Assembly: GCA_016841605.1 (NCBI GenBank) | Contig: JAENYV010000012.1 | Coordinates: 55,103-118,943 of the forward strand | From: Dethiobacter alkaliphilus | GTDB lineage: Bacteria; Bacillota; Dethiobacteria; DTU022; UBA8154 | Reading direction: 5' to 3' | DNA: 63,841 bases | Shown: positions 26,954 to 35,600 of the stretch, piece after piece | How the letters are laid out: every line of letters starts with the position of its first letter | Numbering within the stretch: position 1 is the first letter of the stretch | Notes under the pieces: generated by a model | The model's database searches: none | Told to the model about the DNA's origin: nothing | Seen by the model: only the letters and a program-made list of their open reading frames with translations | Position numbers and translations under genes: made by a program

Positions 26954-29194
26954 ATGAAGCTGTTGAAAAAGAGGATCTTTTGGGGGCTGTTGGCAGGAAT
27001 CATCGGGGGTATTGCCGGGACAATGATTTTATGGGGCTCGTGGCTGCTCCCCTCTCTCGGCTTATTGCTGACGAGAGCCGACATTATTAATGGTGCCTCG
27101 GCCCTGCTCGTTTTCGGGGCAATAGGAGGTATTGTCTATGCTCTGCTGCTGGGAGAAAGAAAGCTAAGACTGGGCAATACAATTATCGCGGGTTTGGTTT
27201 TGGGCTTCCTCTTGTGGTTTCTGGGTGTGCTGATTATTGTTCCCGTCATCCTTGGTTTTCCTCCCCAGCTCAGAAATCCCCTCGATCACTGGACACCCCT
27301 GGCGGCTTTTAGCTTATACGGCATAATTGTTGCACTGTTGTACAGCAGGTGGGCCCTCAAGCAGCCGGTGACCAGAAGTTATATCGCTCTCGGCCTGGTC
27401 GTCGTATCGTTTTTTTTAACGCCCATAATGCTCCGTGCCGCCGTCAGCACCGAACCGGAAGATTTGCAAGTTCCGCAGGGCTACCGGGCGGAAGTTGTGG
27501 CTAAGGGGTTTACTTTCCCCACAACACTTCTCCTTGATGAAAATGAAAACATTTATATCGCTGAAGCCGGTTACGCTTACGGGCCGAAAACAACCGTCGC
27601 CAAAATAATAAAGGTTGGCAAAAACGGGGGTATAGAGGAGATCGCCAGAAATTTTAAAGGGCCGATTAATGGTCTGGCCATGAAAGAAAACAAACTTTAT
27701 GTTTCCCACCGGGGAAAAATTACGGAGTTTGATCTGGAAAGCAAGGAGAGAAAAGATCTGGTCGAGGGTTTGCCTTCCCTTGGGGATCACCAAAATAACG
27801 ATTTAATCTTCGGGGAAGACGGAGCCCTTTATTTCGGCCAGGGAACAGCTACCAATGCGGGGATAGTCGGCTCAGACAATTTCCTTTACGCCTGGGCGGA
27901 CAGGTTCCCCGATTTTCATGATATTCCCTCCCGCAATTTTGTCTTAACAGGTGAAAATTATGAGGCGTTGGATTTAGGTACTCCCGACCCGGCCGATACA
28001 AGGACAACCGGGGCCTTTGCCCCCTTCGGCCAGGAGAGGGAAGCAGGCGAAGAGGTAGAGAAAAAAGTCCCTGCCGGGGGAACGATCCACCGCTTTGACC
28101 TGGAGACGGAAACACTCTCTATCTATGCCGATGGCCTGCGCAATCCCTTTGGCCTTGCCTGGGGACATAACGGCGCTCTCTACGCCACAAATTTAGGGTA
28201 CGACGACCGGGGAGAAAGAGCTGTCAAAGGTTCACCGGACTGGGTGGTTAAAATTGAAGAAGGAGCCTGGTACGGCTGGCCGGATTATGCCGGTGAGTTG
28301 CCGTTAACCGATGAGCGCTTTGCTTCTGAAAGGGGAGTTAATCTCAATCCCCTGCTTGAAAATCCTCCTGATGTAACGCCTCCTCTGGCTGAGCTGCCGT
28401 CGCATTATTCACCCATGAAATTGGACTTCGCCCCAAAAGGGTTTAATGATCAAGGTTTATTCGTCGCTATCTTTGGAGATGCCCAGCCCCTGACGGAAGA
28501 TCTGGAAGAACAGGTACCTACCGGTGTAATCATCGTCGACCCGGAAAGCGGCGAGTACGAATGGTTTATCAAAAACAAGGAAAAAGCCCGGGGAGGCCGC
28601 TGGGGAGACGGTTTTAAAAGGGTCATTGATGTTAAGTTCAACCGGGAAGGCAATTCCATGTATGTGCTCGATTTCGGCGTCATGGAATTTACCGACTTCT
28701 CCCCCAATGCGATCCCCCGGTCAGGAGTGCTGTGGAAAATTGAATTGGACCGCAGCAACGGTGGAGGGGCAGGGGGAACGGGAGAGCAGCAGCAAACGCC
28801 TGTCGAGCCAAAAACGCAAGAGAAAAACGAGAAGAACAAAGGAGTTCAGGAAGAAAAACCCAAAATAACAGATACCAAAGAAAAAGAAAATGAGCCCGGC
28901 AAGGTTAACGAAAAACCTGAGCAAAATAAACCCACGGAACCGGAACCTGAGGAGCCTGAATTAAAACCCGAAAAGCCTGGTACACCTGAACCCGCGGTAC
29001 CTGAGGAGCCCGTTACTCCAGAGCCTGAAGAGCCCCAGGAACCTGAGGAACCCGGCAATGGTCAGCCCGGAGAAGCTGAACCCGGGATACCGGGAGATGG
29101 GGAATCCATGGTACCTGAAGCGCCCATTGTCCCCGAGCCTCTGGTTCCTGTCGAACCTGAAGAACCTGAAATAGGAGAATCCGGTAATGGTTGA
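26954..29194 (+). CDS. Membrane-anchored sorbosone/glucose-dehydrogenase-like beta-propeller with Pro/Glu tail
   Basis: Up to 746 residues in three parts. Residues 1-165 hold about five membrane helices. Residues 170-595 form a propeller of the PQQ glucose/sorbosone dehydrogenase type (LQVPQGYRAEVVAKG, DGLRNPFGLAWG, YGWPDYAG). Residues 603-746 are a low-complexity tail built from PEEPE and related units, like a cell-wall spanner. Whether it binds PQQ or is an enzyme is unclear. The SD (AGGAG) touches the ATG at 26954, so translation may begin at the CTG or TTG codons 6-9 bases later. The propeller should face outward. Confidence 0.8.
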   Translation: MKLLKKRIFWGLLAGIIGGIAGTMILWGSWLLPSLGLLLTRADIINGASALLVFGAIGGIVYALLLGERKLRLGNTIIAGLVLGFLLWFLGVLIIVPVILGFPPQLRNPLDHWTPLAAFSLYGIIVALLYSRWALKQPVTRSYIALGLVVVSFFLTPIMLRAAVSTEPEDLQVPQGYRAEVVAKGFTFPTTLLLDENENIYIAEAGYAYGPKTTVAKIIKVGKNGGIEEIARNFKGPINGLAMKENKLYVSHRGKITEFDLESKERKDLVEGLPSLGDHQNNDLIFGEDGALYFGQGTATNAGIVGSDNFLYAWADRFPDFHDIPSRNFVLTGENYEALDLGTPDPADTRTTGAFAPFGQEREAGEEVEKKVPAGGTIHRFDLETETLSIYADGLRNPFGLAWGHNGALYATNLGYDDRGERAVKGSPDWVVKIEEGAWYGWPDYAGELPLTDERFASERGVNLNPLLENPPDVTPPLAELPSHYSPMKLDFAPKGFNDQGLFVAIFGDAQPLTEDLEEQVPTGVIIVDPESGEYEWFIKNKEKARGGRWGDGFKRVIDVKFNREGNSMYVLDFGVMEFTDFSPNAIPRSGVLWKIELDRSNGGGAGGTGEQQQTPVEPKTQEKNEKNKGVQEEKPKITDTKEKENEPGKVNEKPEQNKPTEPEPEEPELKPEKPGTPEPAVPEEPVTPEPEEPQEPEEPGNGQPGEAEPGIPGDGESMVPEAPIVPEPLVPVEPEEPEIGESGNG

Positions 29195-29263
29195 ACCTTC
29201 TTTTAAAGGGTTCTTTGACAATAGAAGACACCCATGAAAATGTTTTCAGCGCAGCTGCGGGAA

Positions 29264-29294
29264 GCTGCGGAGACGGTTCAACCGTCTCCGCAGC
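29264..29294. terminator. 31-bp perfect hairpin between convergent genes
   Basis: A 15-bp stem with only one unpaired central base on paper (in practice a 13-bp stem with loop TTCAA), GC-rich, lies between the stop of the propeller protein and that of the MBL hydrolase. No T-run follows on either strand, so it may act as a bidirectional barrier or RNA-stabilising stem rather than a standard terminator. Confidence 0.55.
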
Positions 29295-29340
29295 GAAACA
29301 AAGGCTTGGGAATATTCCTTAAAAACGGTAGAATAATAGT

Positions 29341-30318
29341 TTATTTAACTTGAAAGAAATATTTATCTTCAAGTTTATAACTAGAAACCGAGCCCTCTTC
29401 TTCCATATCTTTTAGATGAGAAAGAATTTCAATAATTGCGAACCACTTCTGGACCACGGGACTATTTTCCCAAGACTCTGTCAGATCCCAACTGGTCTGT
29501 GAAGCAATATGATAGGCACTATAGGCTTTTTTTCTTAAAATAGCGAGGATTTCTTCCTTCCTCTGCCTGTGATGACTCATTAATTCCTTAATTCTTTGGC
29601 GGCAGTTAACAAAAATGCCTCGATGGCCTGGTAAAACGAGATCAACATTAATAGCGAAAATCTTTTCCAAGCTCTGCATGTAATCTTTTAGTGGATTGTT
29701 GGTACTATCAATATTTAAAGGTATATTAGGAGTAATATCTCCCAGTATATGGTCACCCGAAAGAAGAATTTTCTTTTGTGGTTCATACAAACACATACTT
29801 CCATTAGTATGTCCCGGGGTTTCTAAACATTGAAACAGATAGTCTCCAACCTTCAGAGTATCACCCTCGCCCAATATTGTAAATATTTCCGCATCTTCAA
29901 GTTTAAAATGTGAAGCAGGATGTTTTTTTAAAACCTCTCTTAATTCCTTTTGCGGAAAACCATGCATGGAAAGAAATTTTGCAGCACTATCCCAGAAATT
30001 AACCCTTTTCATAAACTCTAAATCCGGCCTGTTAAAAAATACTGTTGATCTGTCTGAGGCTAATTGAAAAACTAATCCTATATGGTCGACATGAAGATGG
30101 GAAATAAAAAAGTCTGTCTTCTTAAGATCTACTTTCAGTAGCTTTAAAGCTTGCAGAAGGACAGAGCGACATTCTTCAGTGTCCATACCTGTATCAACAA
30201 TTAAATTGCGCTCTCTCCCTTTTATTAGATAAGAATTAATACTTTTTAAAGGATTACCGGATAAAGGAACTTCTATCCTGTATATTGCGGGTAAAACTTC
30301 TTCTACTCGGGGTTTCAT
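29341..30318 (-). CDS. Metallo-beta-lactamase-fold hydrolase
   Basis: 325 residues. Metal-binding HLHVDH (His74, His76, Asp78, His79), then TPGHTNGS and GDHILGD supply further ligands, and PGHRG closes the fold. The C-terminal 80 residues resemble the winged-helix extension of LACTB2/hydrolase-type members. The substrate cannot be read. The best SD (AGGAG) is 14 nt before the ATG, longer than usual. The neighbouring flavoprotein gene is on the same strand 44 bp upstream. Confidence 0.87.
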   Translation of the reverse strand: MKPRVEEVLPAIYRIEVPLSGNPLKSINSYLIKGRERNLIVDTGMDTEECRSVLLQALKLLKVDLKKTDFFISHLHVDHIGLVFQLASDRSTVFFNRPDLEFMKRVNFWDSAAKFLSMHGFPQKELREVLKKHPASHFKLEDAEIFTILGEGDTLKVGDYLFQCLETPGHTNGSMCLYEPQKKILLSGDHILGDITPNIPLNIDSTNNPLKDYMQSLEKIFAINVDLVLPGHRGIFVNCRQRIKELMSHHRQRKEEILAILRKKAYSAYHIASQTSWDLTESWENSPVVQKWFAIIEILSHLKDMEEEGSVSSYKLEDKYFFQVK

Positions 30319-30362
30319 TGTATCATCAATTACTCCTATGTAAATTTTGCTTTCCTAACTAC

Positions 30363-30935
30363 CTACTGCAGTTTCTTGAGCAGCCAAGCCATGTTTTCTC
30401 CCAATTTTTGCATTATTTGTATACCTTCTTTATCTGCTTCCACTTCTCCGATATCTCTGCCGATCCCCATATTCCAGTATACTGATCCGGGGATGATCAT
30501 TTCGTTGATCAAATAGAAATTGTTAATGGCCTGAAATACGTTCAGGGAGCCGGCACGGCGCACGGCCGAGACTGCCGCACCGACTTTCCGTTTCAACATG
30601 CTGTTATTTGCCTTGGCTACATAGCCTGCCCTATCAATTAATGCTTTTGTTTCAGCCGTCAAAGAGGCAAAATATGTCGGAGATCCTATAATAATACCGT
30701 CGGCTTCCAGCATTTTCTTAATACAGTCATTAATAATATCCGTATTAATGGAACATCTTTGATCCATGTTTTCTCTGCATTTCATGCAAGCAGTACAGCC
30801 TCTGATACTATTTCCGGTCAGGTTGACAAGCTCGCATTCAATCCCTTCTTCTTCCAACTTCCTAAAGACATGGTTAATTAAAAGCCACGTATTCCCCTTT
30901 TTACGCGGACTTCCGTTAAAAGCGACAACCTTCAT
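30363..30935 (-). CDS. NADPH-dependent FMN reductase / iron-sulfur flavoprotein family
   Basis: 190 residues from the ATG at 30935 with SD GGAGGAG; the frame extends to 30986 without support. [11 protein letters not shown] is the flavodoxin-like phosphate loop, and [15 protein letters not shown] is a cysteine cluster typical of iron-sulfur flavoproteins in anaerobes. [19 protein letters not shown] is the flavin-side loop. It probably carries electrons or reduces quinones or metals in oxidative defence. Confidence 0.88.
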   Translation of the reverse strand: MKVVAFNGSPRKKGNTWLLINHVFRKLEEEGIECELVNLTGNSIRGCTACMKCRENMDQRCSINTDIINDCIKKMLEADGIIIGSPTYFASLTAETKALIDRAGYVAKANNSMLKRKVGAAVSAVRRAGSLNVFQAINNFYLINEMIIPGSVYWNMGIGRDIGEVEADKEGIQIMQKLGENMAWLLKKLQ

Positions 30936-31030
30936 TTTATCTCCTCCAGTTTGATGTGATTTTTTAATCGCATGTTTAAAAACCACTACTATACTATTTT
31001 ACAATAGGATAGTAAATTCTCAACCATATC

Positions 31031-31783
31031 CTATATCTTTTTTAAGGCCGTCAGGGAAACATACCATTTGCTGTATTTTTGCCCCTGCTGATCCTGATAA
31101 ACCCCTTCCCTATCCGGAACCATAACGGTGGCCCGCTTGTTTATTCTGTAAATAATTCCTCTGTATTCTCTCCCCCCATGAGTGAAGCAAACCTGGTTGC
31201 CGACGCGAAAGCCGAACTTTACTCCGGCAATTTCTTTTTCTGTGGGCAATTGATGATAGCTGTCCGTATGGCCGAAAAGTTGTTTGGCTATGGTTTTGAA
31301 GCGCTCTTTACGGCAACTGGATTCCCTGCAGCAGTGAAGCTCGATCAGGTGAACGAGTTCATGTTCAAAAACCAGTTGCAAAGCTTCCAGGGAATCCTTT
31401 GTGTTGATGCCGTTCACGGTTTTGTTCCTCCGCAGCTTGTTATAATTGAAAAAGAAATCGATCCCGATCCTTATCTCATATTCCTCCTGCTCCGGCCGAA
31501 GCGCTGCCAGGTTGCGAAGATAATTCGTCTTCCCAGCATTCCGCGTCATCCGGGTAGAAAGGGCAAAACGAAGTATGCCGGGAAAATATTTCCGGAAATA
31601 ACCCTTCAGGAAAACATTATCGTAAAGCTGAAACAGCATTTCCAAATCAGCATCCGCGATACGGCTTATTTCCCCGTCGCTGAGATAGGGGGACCTGGAA
31701 ATTAGAGCGTGTCTTATCTCTGCTCTTTTTTTGCTAATTTCGGGCGGTGTATATCGCATCTCCACCAGCTCTTTAGTTTGCAT
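31031..31783 (-). CDS. SprT-like zinc metalloprotease-fold protein
   Basis: 250 residues. HELVHLIELH (His141, Glu142, His145) gives an HExxH zinc site in a SprT-like domain (about 45-175), followed by a small beta domain. SprT-like proteins include DNA-protein crosslink proteases. Proximity to an Fpg/Nei-like protein and Lhr (both on the same strand) fits a DNA-repair neighbourhood, by inference. The SD is AGGAGGG. Confidence 0.8.
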   Translation of the reverse strand: MQTKELVEMRYTPPEISKKRAEIRHALISRSPYLSDGEISRIADADLEMLFQLYDNVFLKGYFRKYFPGILRFALSTRMTRNAGKTNYLRNLAALRPEQEEYEIRIGIDFFFNYNKLRRNKTVNGINTKDSLEALQLVFEHELVHLIELHCCRESSCRKERFKTIAKQLFGHTDSYHQLPTEKEIAGVKFGFRVGNQVCFTHGGREYRGIIYRINKRATVMVPDREGVYQDQQGQKYSKWYVSLTALKKI

Positions 31784-31844
31784 ATCCCTTGTCCCTCCTG
31801 CTTCCCGTCATCTTTCTCGGCTGCTATTACCGGGAAACTTATTA

Positions 31845-32672
31845 TTACAGCTTCTGGCAACCTTCGCAAAAATAAATGCTGCCGCCCATATAGCTTTGTT
31901 TTTTAATCACCGTTTGGCAGATGGGACAGGGTTTGTTTAAGCTTTTTTTACTGAGTTTGGTGCCGTATCCGCCAAAAGTGCCGAAGAGATCTTTTTCCGT
32001 ATCGCGGCCCCCCTGGGCAGTCATCTCTGCAAGAGTATTTCTTACGGAGATGAAAAGAAGCTCCAGATCTGTGCCGGTTAGGGAACTCAGCTTTTTCTTG
32101 GGATGTATTTTGGCGTTATATAGAATATCCTGCAAAACCCCGTTACCAAGTCCGGGGATCCTTTGCTCCGTGGCCAGGAAGGCCTTTGCGCTCAGCTTCC
32201 GGACATCCGGTTGGGAGACAAGCCCGTCAAAATAGGCTTTATCAAATGTTTCCGACAGTGGTGACGGTTTTTCTTTGGCCTGCCGGTAATAAATATTATC
32301 AAATTCCCCGTCTTTAAAAGCCCACAGTCCGCCGTACATTTGCACTGATGCACTCAACGCGGATAAATCCTCGAACTCAAGCAAAAGCTGGTGCTTGGGC
32401 GGACGTTTTTCATCTTTCCGGTGGAACCTGAGGTTCACTCCGTCACTAAAGACAAGGACCGCATCATCAACCTTAATTTCCAGCATGGCTCCATATCCCG
32501 CAGCTTGACCGACACTTTTCCCGGTCAGCAATCCGCCGTAGTTTTGGGGGTCTTCCCAGAACCAGGCAAATTTGTGGGGAGACCCGGCAACAGTAACACC
32601 GGTCACCCTTTTGCCGGAAACATTCTCGTTTACCTGCTGTGCGAGGACCGTTACCTCAGGCAATTCAAGCAT
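31845..32672 (-). CDS. Fpg/Nei-like protein lacking the N-terminal catalytic proline
   Basis: 275 residues: N-terminal beta-sandwich, helix-two-turn-helix (IPGLGNGVLQDILY) and a C4 zinc finger (CPIC...CEGC near the C-terminus). In Fpg/Nei enzymes the mature N-terminus is Pro, then Glu. Here the start reads MLELPEV, so position 2 is Leu while Glu3 is kept. The SD GGGAGGG leaves no doubt about the start. Base-excision chemistry through proline would not be possible; DNA binding or another nucleophile may remain. It is 20 bp downstream of the lhr stop and likely co-transcribed. Confidence 0.88.
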   Translation of the reverse strand: MLELPEVTVLAQQVNENVSGKRVTGVTVAGSPHKFAWFWEDPQNYGGLLTGKSVGQAAGYGAMLEIKVDDAVLVFSDGVNLRFHRKDEKRPPKHQLLLEFEDLSALSASVQMYGGLWAFKDGEFDNIYYRQAKEKPSPLSETFDKAYFDGLVSQPDVRKLSAKAFLATEQRIPGLGNGVLQDILYNAKIHPKKKLSSLTGTDLELLFISVRNTLAEMTAQGGRDTEKDLFGTFGGYGTKLSKKSLNKPCPICQTVIKKQSYMGGSIYFCEGCQKL

Positions 32673-32692
32673 AAAAATCCCTCCCGATTCAT

Positions 32693-35600
32693 TTAATTGT
32701 ACTGCCTTCTCAATTCCAGGCCTTTGTAGTGGACGGTAAAGCCGATTTCCTGTAGAGCTTTTTTATAGGGACTTTCCAGGGCGGGCAGGCCGTTAATCAA
32801 TTCCACGGTTATACTCTTTAAAGGATTATAAGCCCGGATCAAGAGAGTTCTGCAAAAAGTAAAATACGCGGGCAGAGCCGGGTCAGCGGGGTCGGCTCTA
32901 ATGACAAGCTCTTTGCCGTTGCGTTTAGCCACCATCTTCAGCCGGCTGCCCCGGAAGACCATAAAATTAGTCGATAAGCGGGCAGGGAGCTCCTCATCCA
33001 GGCCCGGCAGTTTGAGCCCGCAGGGGGAGGCCGGGTCGGCCGCGTTCAGCCAATAAATTCCGTCCTCATCCAGGCCTTTCCTCAAATAACGGATCGCTTC
33101 CCGGGAAGCAAACTGTAAACCGGAGATTTGGGCAAAAAAATACCCGGCGTAAATCTCCCCGGAAAACTCCATGAGACGCAGCGTGCGAAAAATACTCCGC
33201 CACTGCAGCTCAGGCAGCTCTTGCCGGAGTAGCTCGCGAAACAGCACACCATAACGGGAAAAGAGCCGGCGGATTCGCTCTTTGCTCAGTTCCTCCTGTT
33301 CGAGCAGATCACGGTCTTCACTTTCCGGCAGGATAAACCAGTTGCCGTGTATGGGACGGGAAGCGGACCAGCGGTTAAAGCCGGCGCGGCGGCCAAAGCC
33401 CCGCCTTTTTTCCACCTCGATGGGCGTAAAATTATTCAGAATGCCGGCGCGCAGTACTGCCAGGCTATCGTTAGCGATGCTGCCCTGCCAGACATGTTGC
33501 CATAGTTTTTGCGTCAACTCATCAGTCGGTAAACCTGTATACCTGCCCAGGGCAAAAAAATCGTATTTACCCCACGGATCAGGGAAGAGGTCCCTCGCTG
33601 CGCCTGCTTTCTCCCCTTCGTCTTTCACCCGCCCATTTTCACCCGCGGGAAACAGCTCCAGGTCCTCAGGGAAGCAGAAACCCACCCGTTTGCTGCCCCG
33701 GCCAAACCAGAGCAGACCTTGAGCATGCAGGAGGCTGTCCGTCCAGGCGGTATAATAAGGTTCCATGCGGGCCGGCAGAATCACTTCTTCCCACAGCCGG
33801 GCCTGGCTGACAAAACCGAACAATCTTTCCAAACGCTCCTGCAGGTCTTCTATGGTTGTGCCTTTTTCCACGATCCCCTGGTACGAAGCCAAAAACAGGG
33901 GCAGCGCATCCAGAGGCAGCGGGTTGAACTCCGGCCGGCGGGCACGCCTGGCCATGGCCAAAAGGCGCTCCAGGTTTTCAAGGTCACAAACCTCTGCTTC
34001 CCGGGCTCCTTCAGTAAGCACATCCGCGACGATACTATCCTCCTGGAGCAAAGTCTCCAGGACGGCGGACCACGCCCCGGCTGTCAAACCAAGGCGCTTA
34101 CAGACAAAATCCTGCGGCACAGGGCCGTAATATGACAACCACTGGCTCACAAAAAGGACGGTATCGCTGCCGAATTGTTCCGGCTCCTCGGGCGTCCCGG
34201 CCGTCCCCGGCGTAAAAAGCGCCTCAACCTTTGTCAGTGAGGCTTCCAGTTCGCCTGCTGCCTGGGGGTTTAAGGGATGCAGGGTAAGCTCGGAAAAAGC
34301 GATCCCTAAAGCAGCGGTAATCCGCGGCAAATTTTCCAGGGCACACAAGCCGGGCTGCTCTCCCCCCGGCAGATGAAGCCGGGCCACCTTGGCCCCCAGG
34401 GAACCTGTTATCTTTTTCAGATCCGGATTGTAATCCCTTTCCATGGCGGCAAAAAGGGAGTCCACTTCATCGGCGGGAATGAAAAGGCGTTCTTTGATCC
34501 AAAGCAGCAGTTCTTCGCCGTCAGCAGGCGCGTAACCAGGTGCGGTCCGTTTCAATTTGCCGTCCAGTTCCCGGATTAAAGCCTCCGGAAGTTCGGGCCG
34601 CAAATGAGGTGCATAAACCAGTTCTTTTAAAAGCTCCCGGCTCAAGTCCGACTGCTTGCCGGAAAAAGGTGTGTCATCTTCATACATATATTTATTGGTC
34701 CGCTGCCATAGCAGATCCGCGGCAAAAGGAGACGGCCGGCTTGTAACTGTCTCACTGATGCTGATGCGGCCGTCAATTATTTCCTCCAGGAGTTGTTTAA
34801 GCGTTTCCAGGTCAAATTCGTCCTGGAGGCAGGTACGCCAGGTTTCCAGCATGATGGGAAAATCAGCATATGAGCTCACTGCTGCCATTAATTTTTTAGC
34901 CCTGAGGCGATTAAGCCAGAGAGGCATGCGCTTTTTAAAATTAGCCCTGGGCAGCAGCAGGGCGCGTCCCGCGTTCTCGCGAAATTTGGCCCCGAAGAAG
35001 CCGGAGCTTTCCAATTTCTGCCGTAATTTACTCTCCAGATTGTGCGGCGAAACCAGAGTAAACAGATCTATGGGCGCAAAACTGTGGGGGAGCAGCAGCA
35101 TAATGCTGTTATTATCAGCATATATTTCCAGATGGTACCCGTGCTTTTCCTCCCACGCGGCAGCCAGAGCCAGAGAAAAAGGCCGGTTGACTTTGCCGCC
35201 CCAGAGGGTATGCAGAATAACCTGTTTGCTGTCCGCCTTGTTGCCGGGGTCATCGAAGTGTTCTATTAAAAGATGGTGACGGTGCGGCAGGGGCCTGCCG
35301 GTCACATCTCTTTGCCGCTTAAGAAAGTCAGAAAGCATGCCGACAGCTTCTGCCGACCAGTTATATTCCGCGGCAAGCCGCGGCATGAATGACACTGTTT
35401 CCAGGTTTTCCTCCGCGTCTTCCAAAAAGCGGCCGATTTTAGCGGAATAAAAAAAGTCCCGGTTTTGCTCTTCAGACCGCCAGAAAGGGATAATGTTGAT
35501 GGTCTTATCTCCGGGAACCACTTCCACATCATTGTGCGTAACACGCATAATCCGCCAGACCCGGGTGCCCAGCATGAATGTTTCGCCCACTCTTCGCTCC

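Noticed and set aside
28450-29221. Ser/Gly-rich and Phe-rich minus-strand frames
   Set aside because: Antisense reading of the Pro/Glu-rich tail of the propeller protein.
31079-31705. 208-residue open frame on the plus strand
   Set aside because: It is antisense to the SprT-like gene, which has a good SD and the HExxH motif; the plus-strand product shows no family features.
34656-35279. 207-residue open frame on the plus strand
   Set aside because: Antisense within the lhr gene, with Ser/Arg-rich composition typical of a shadow frame.
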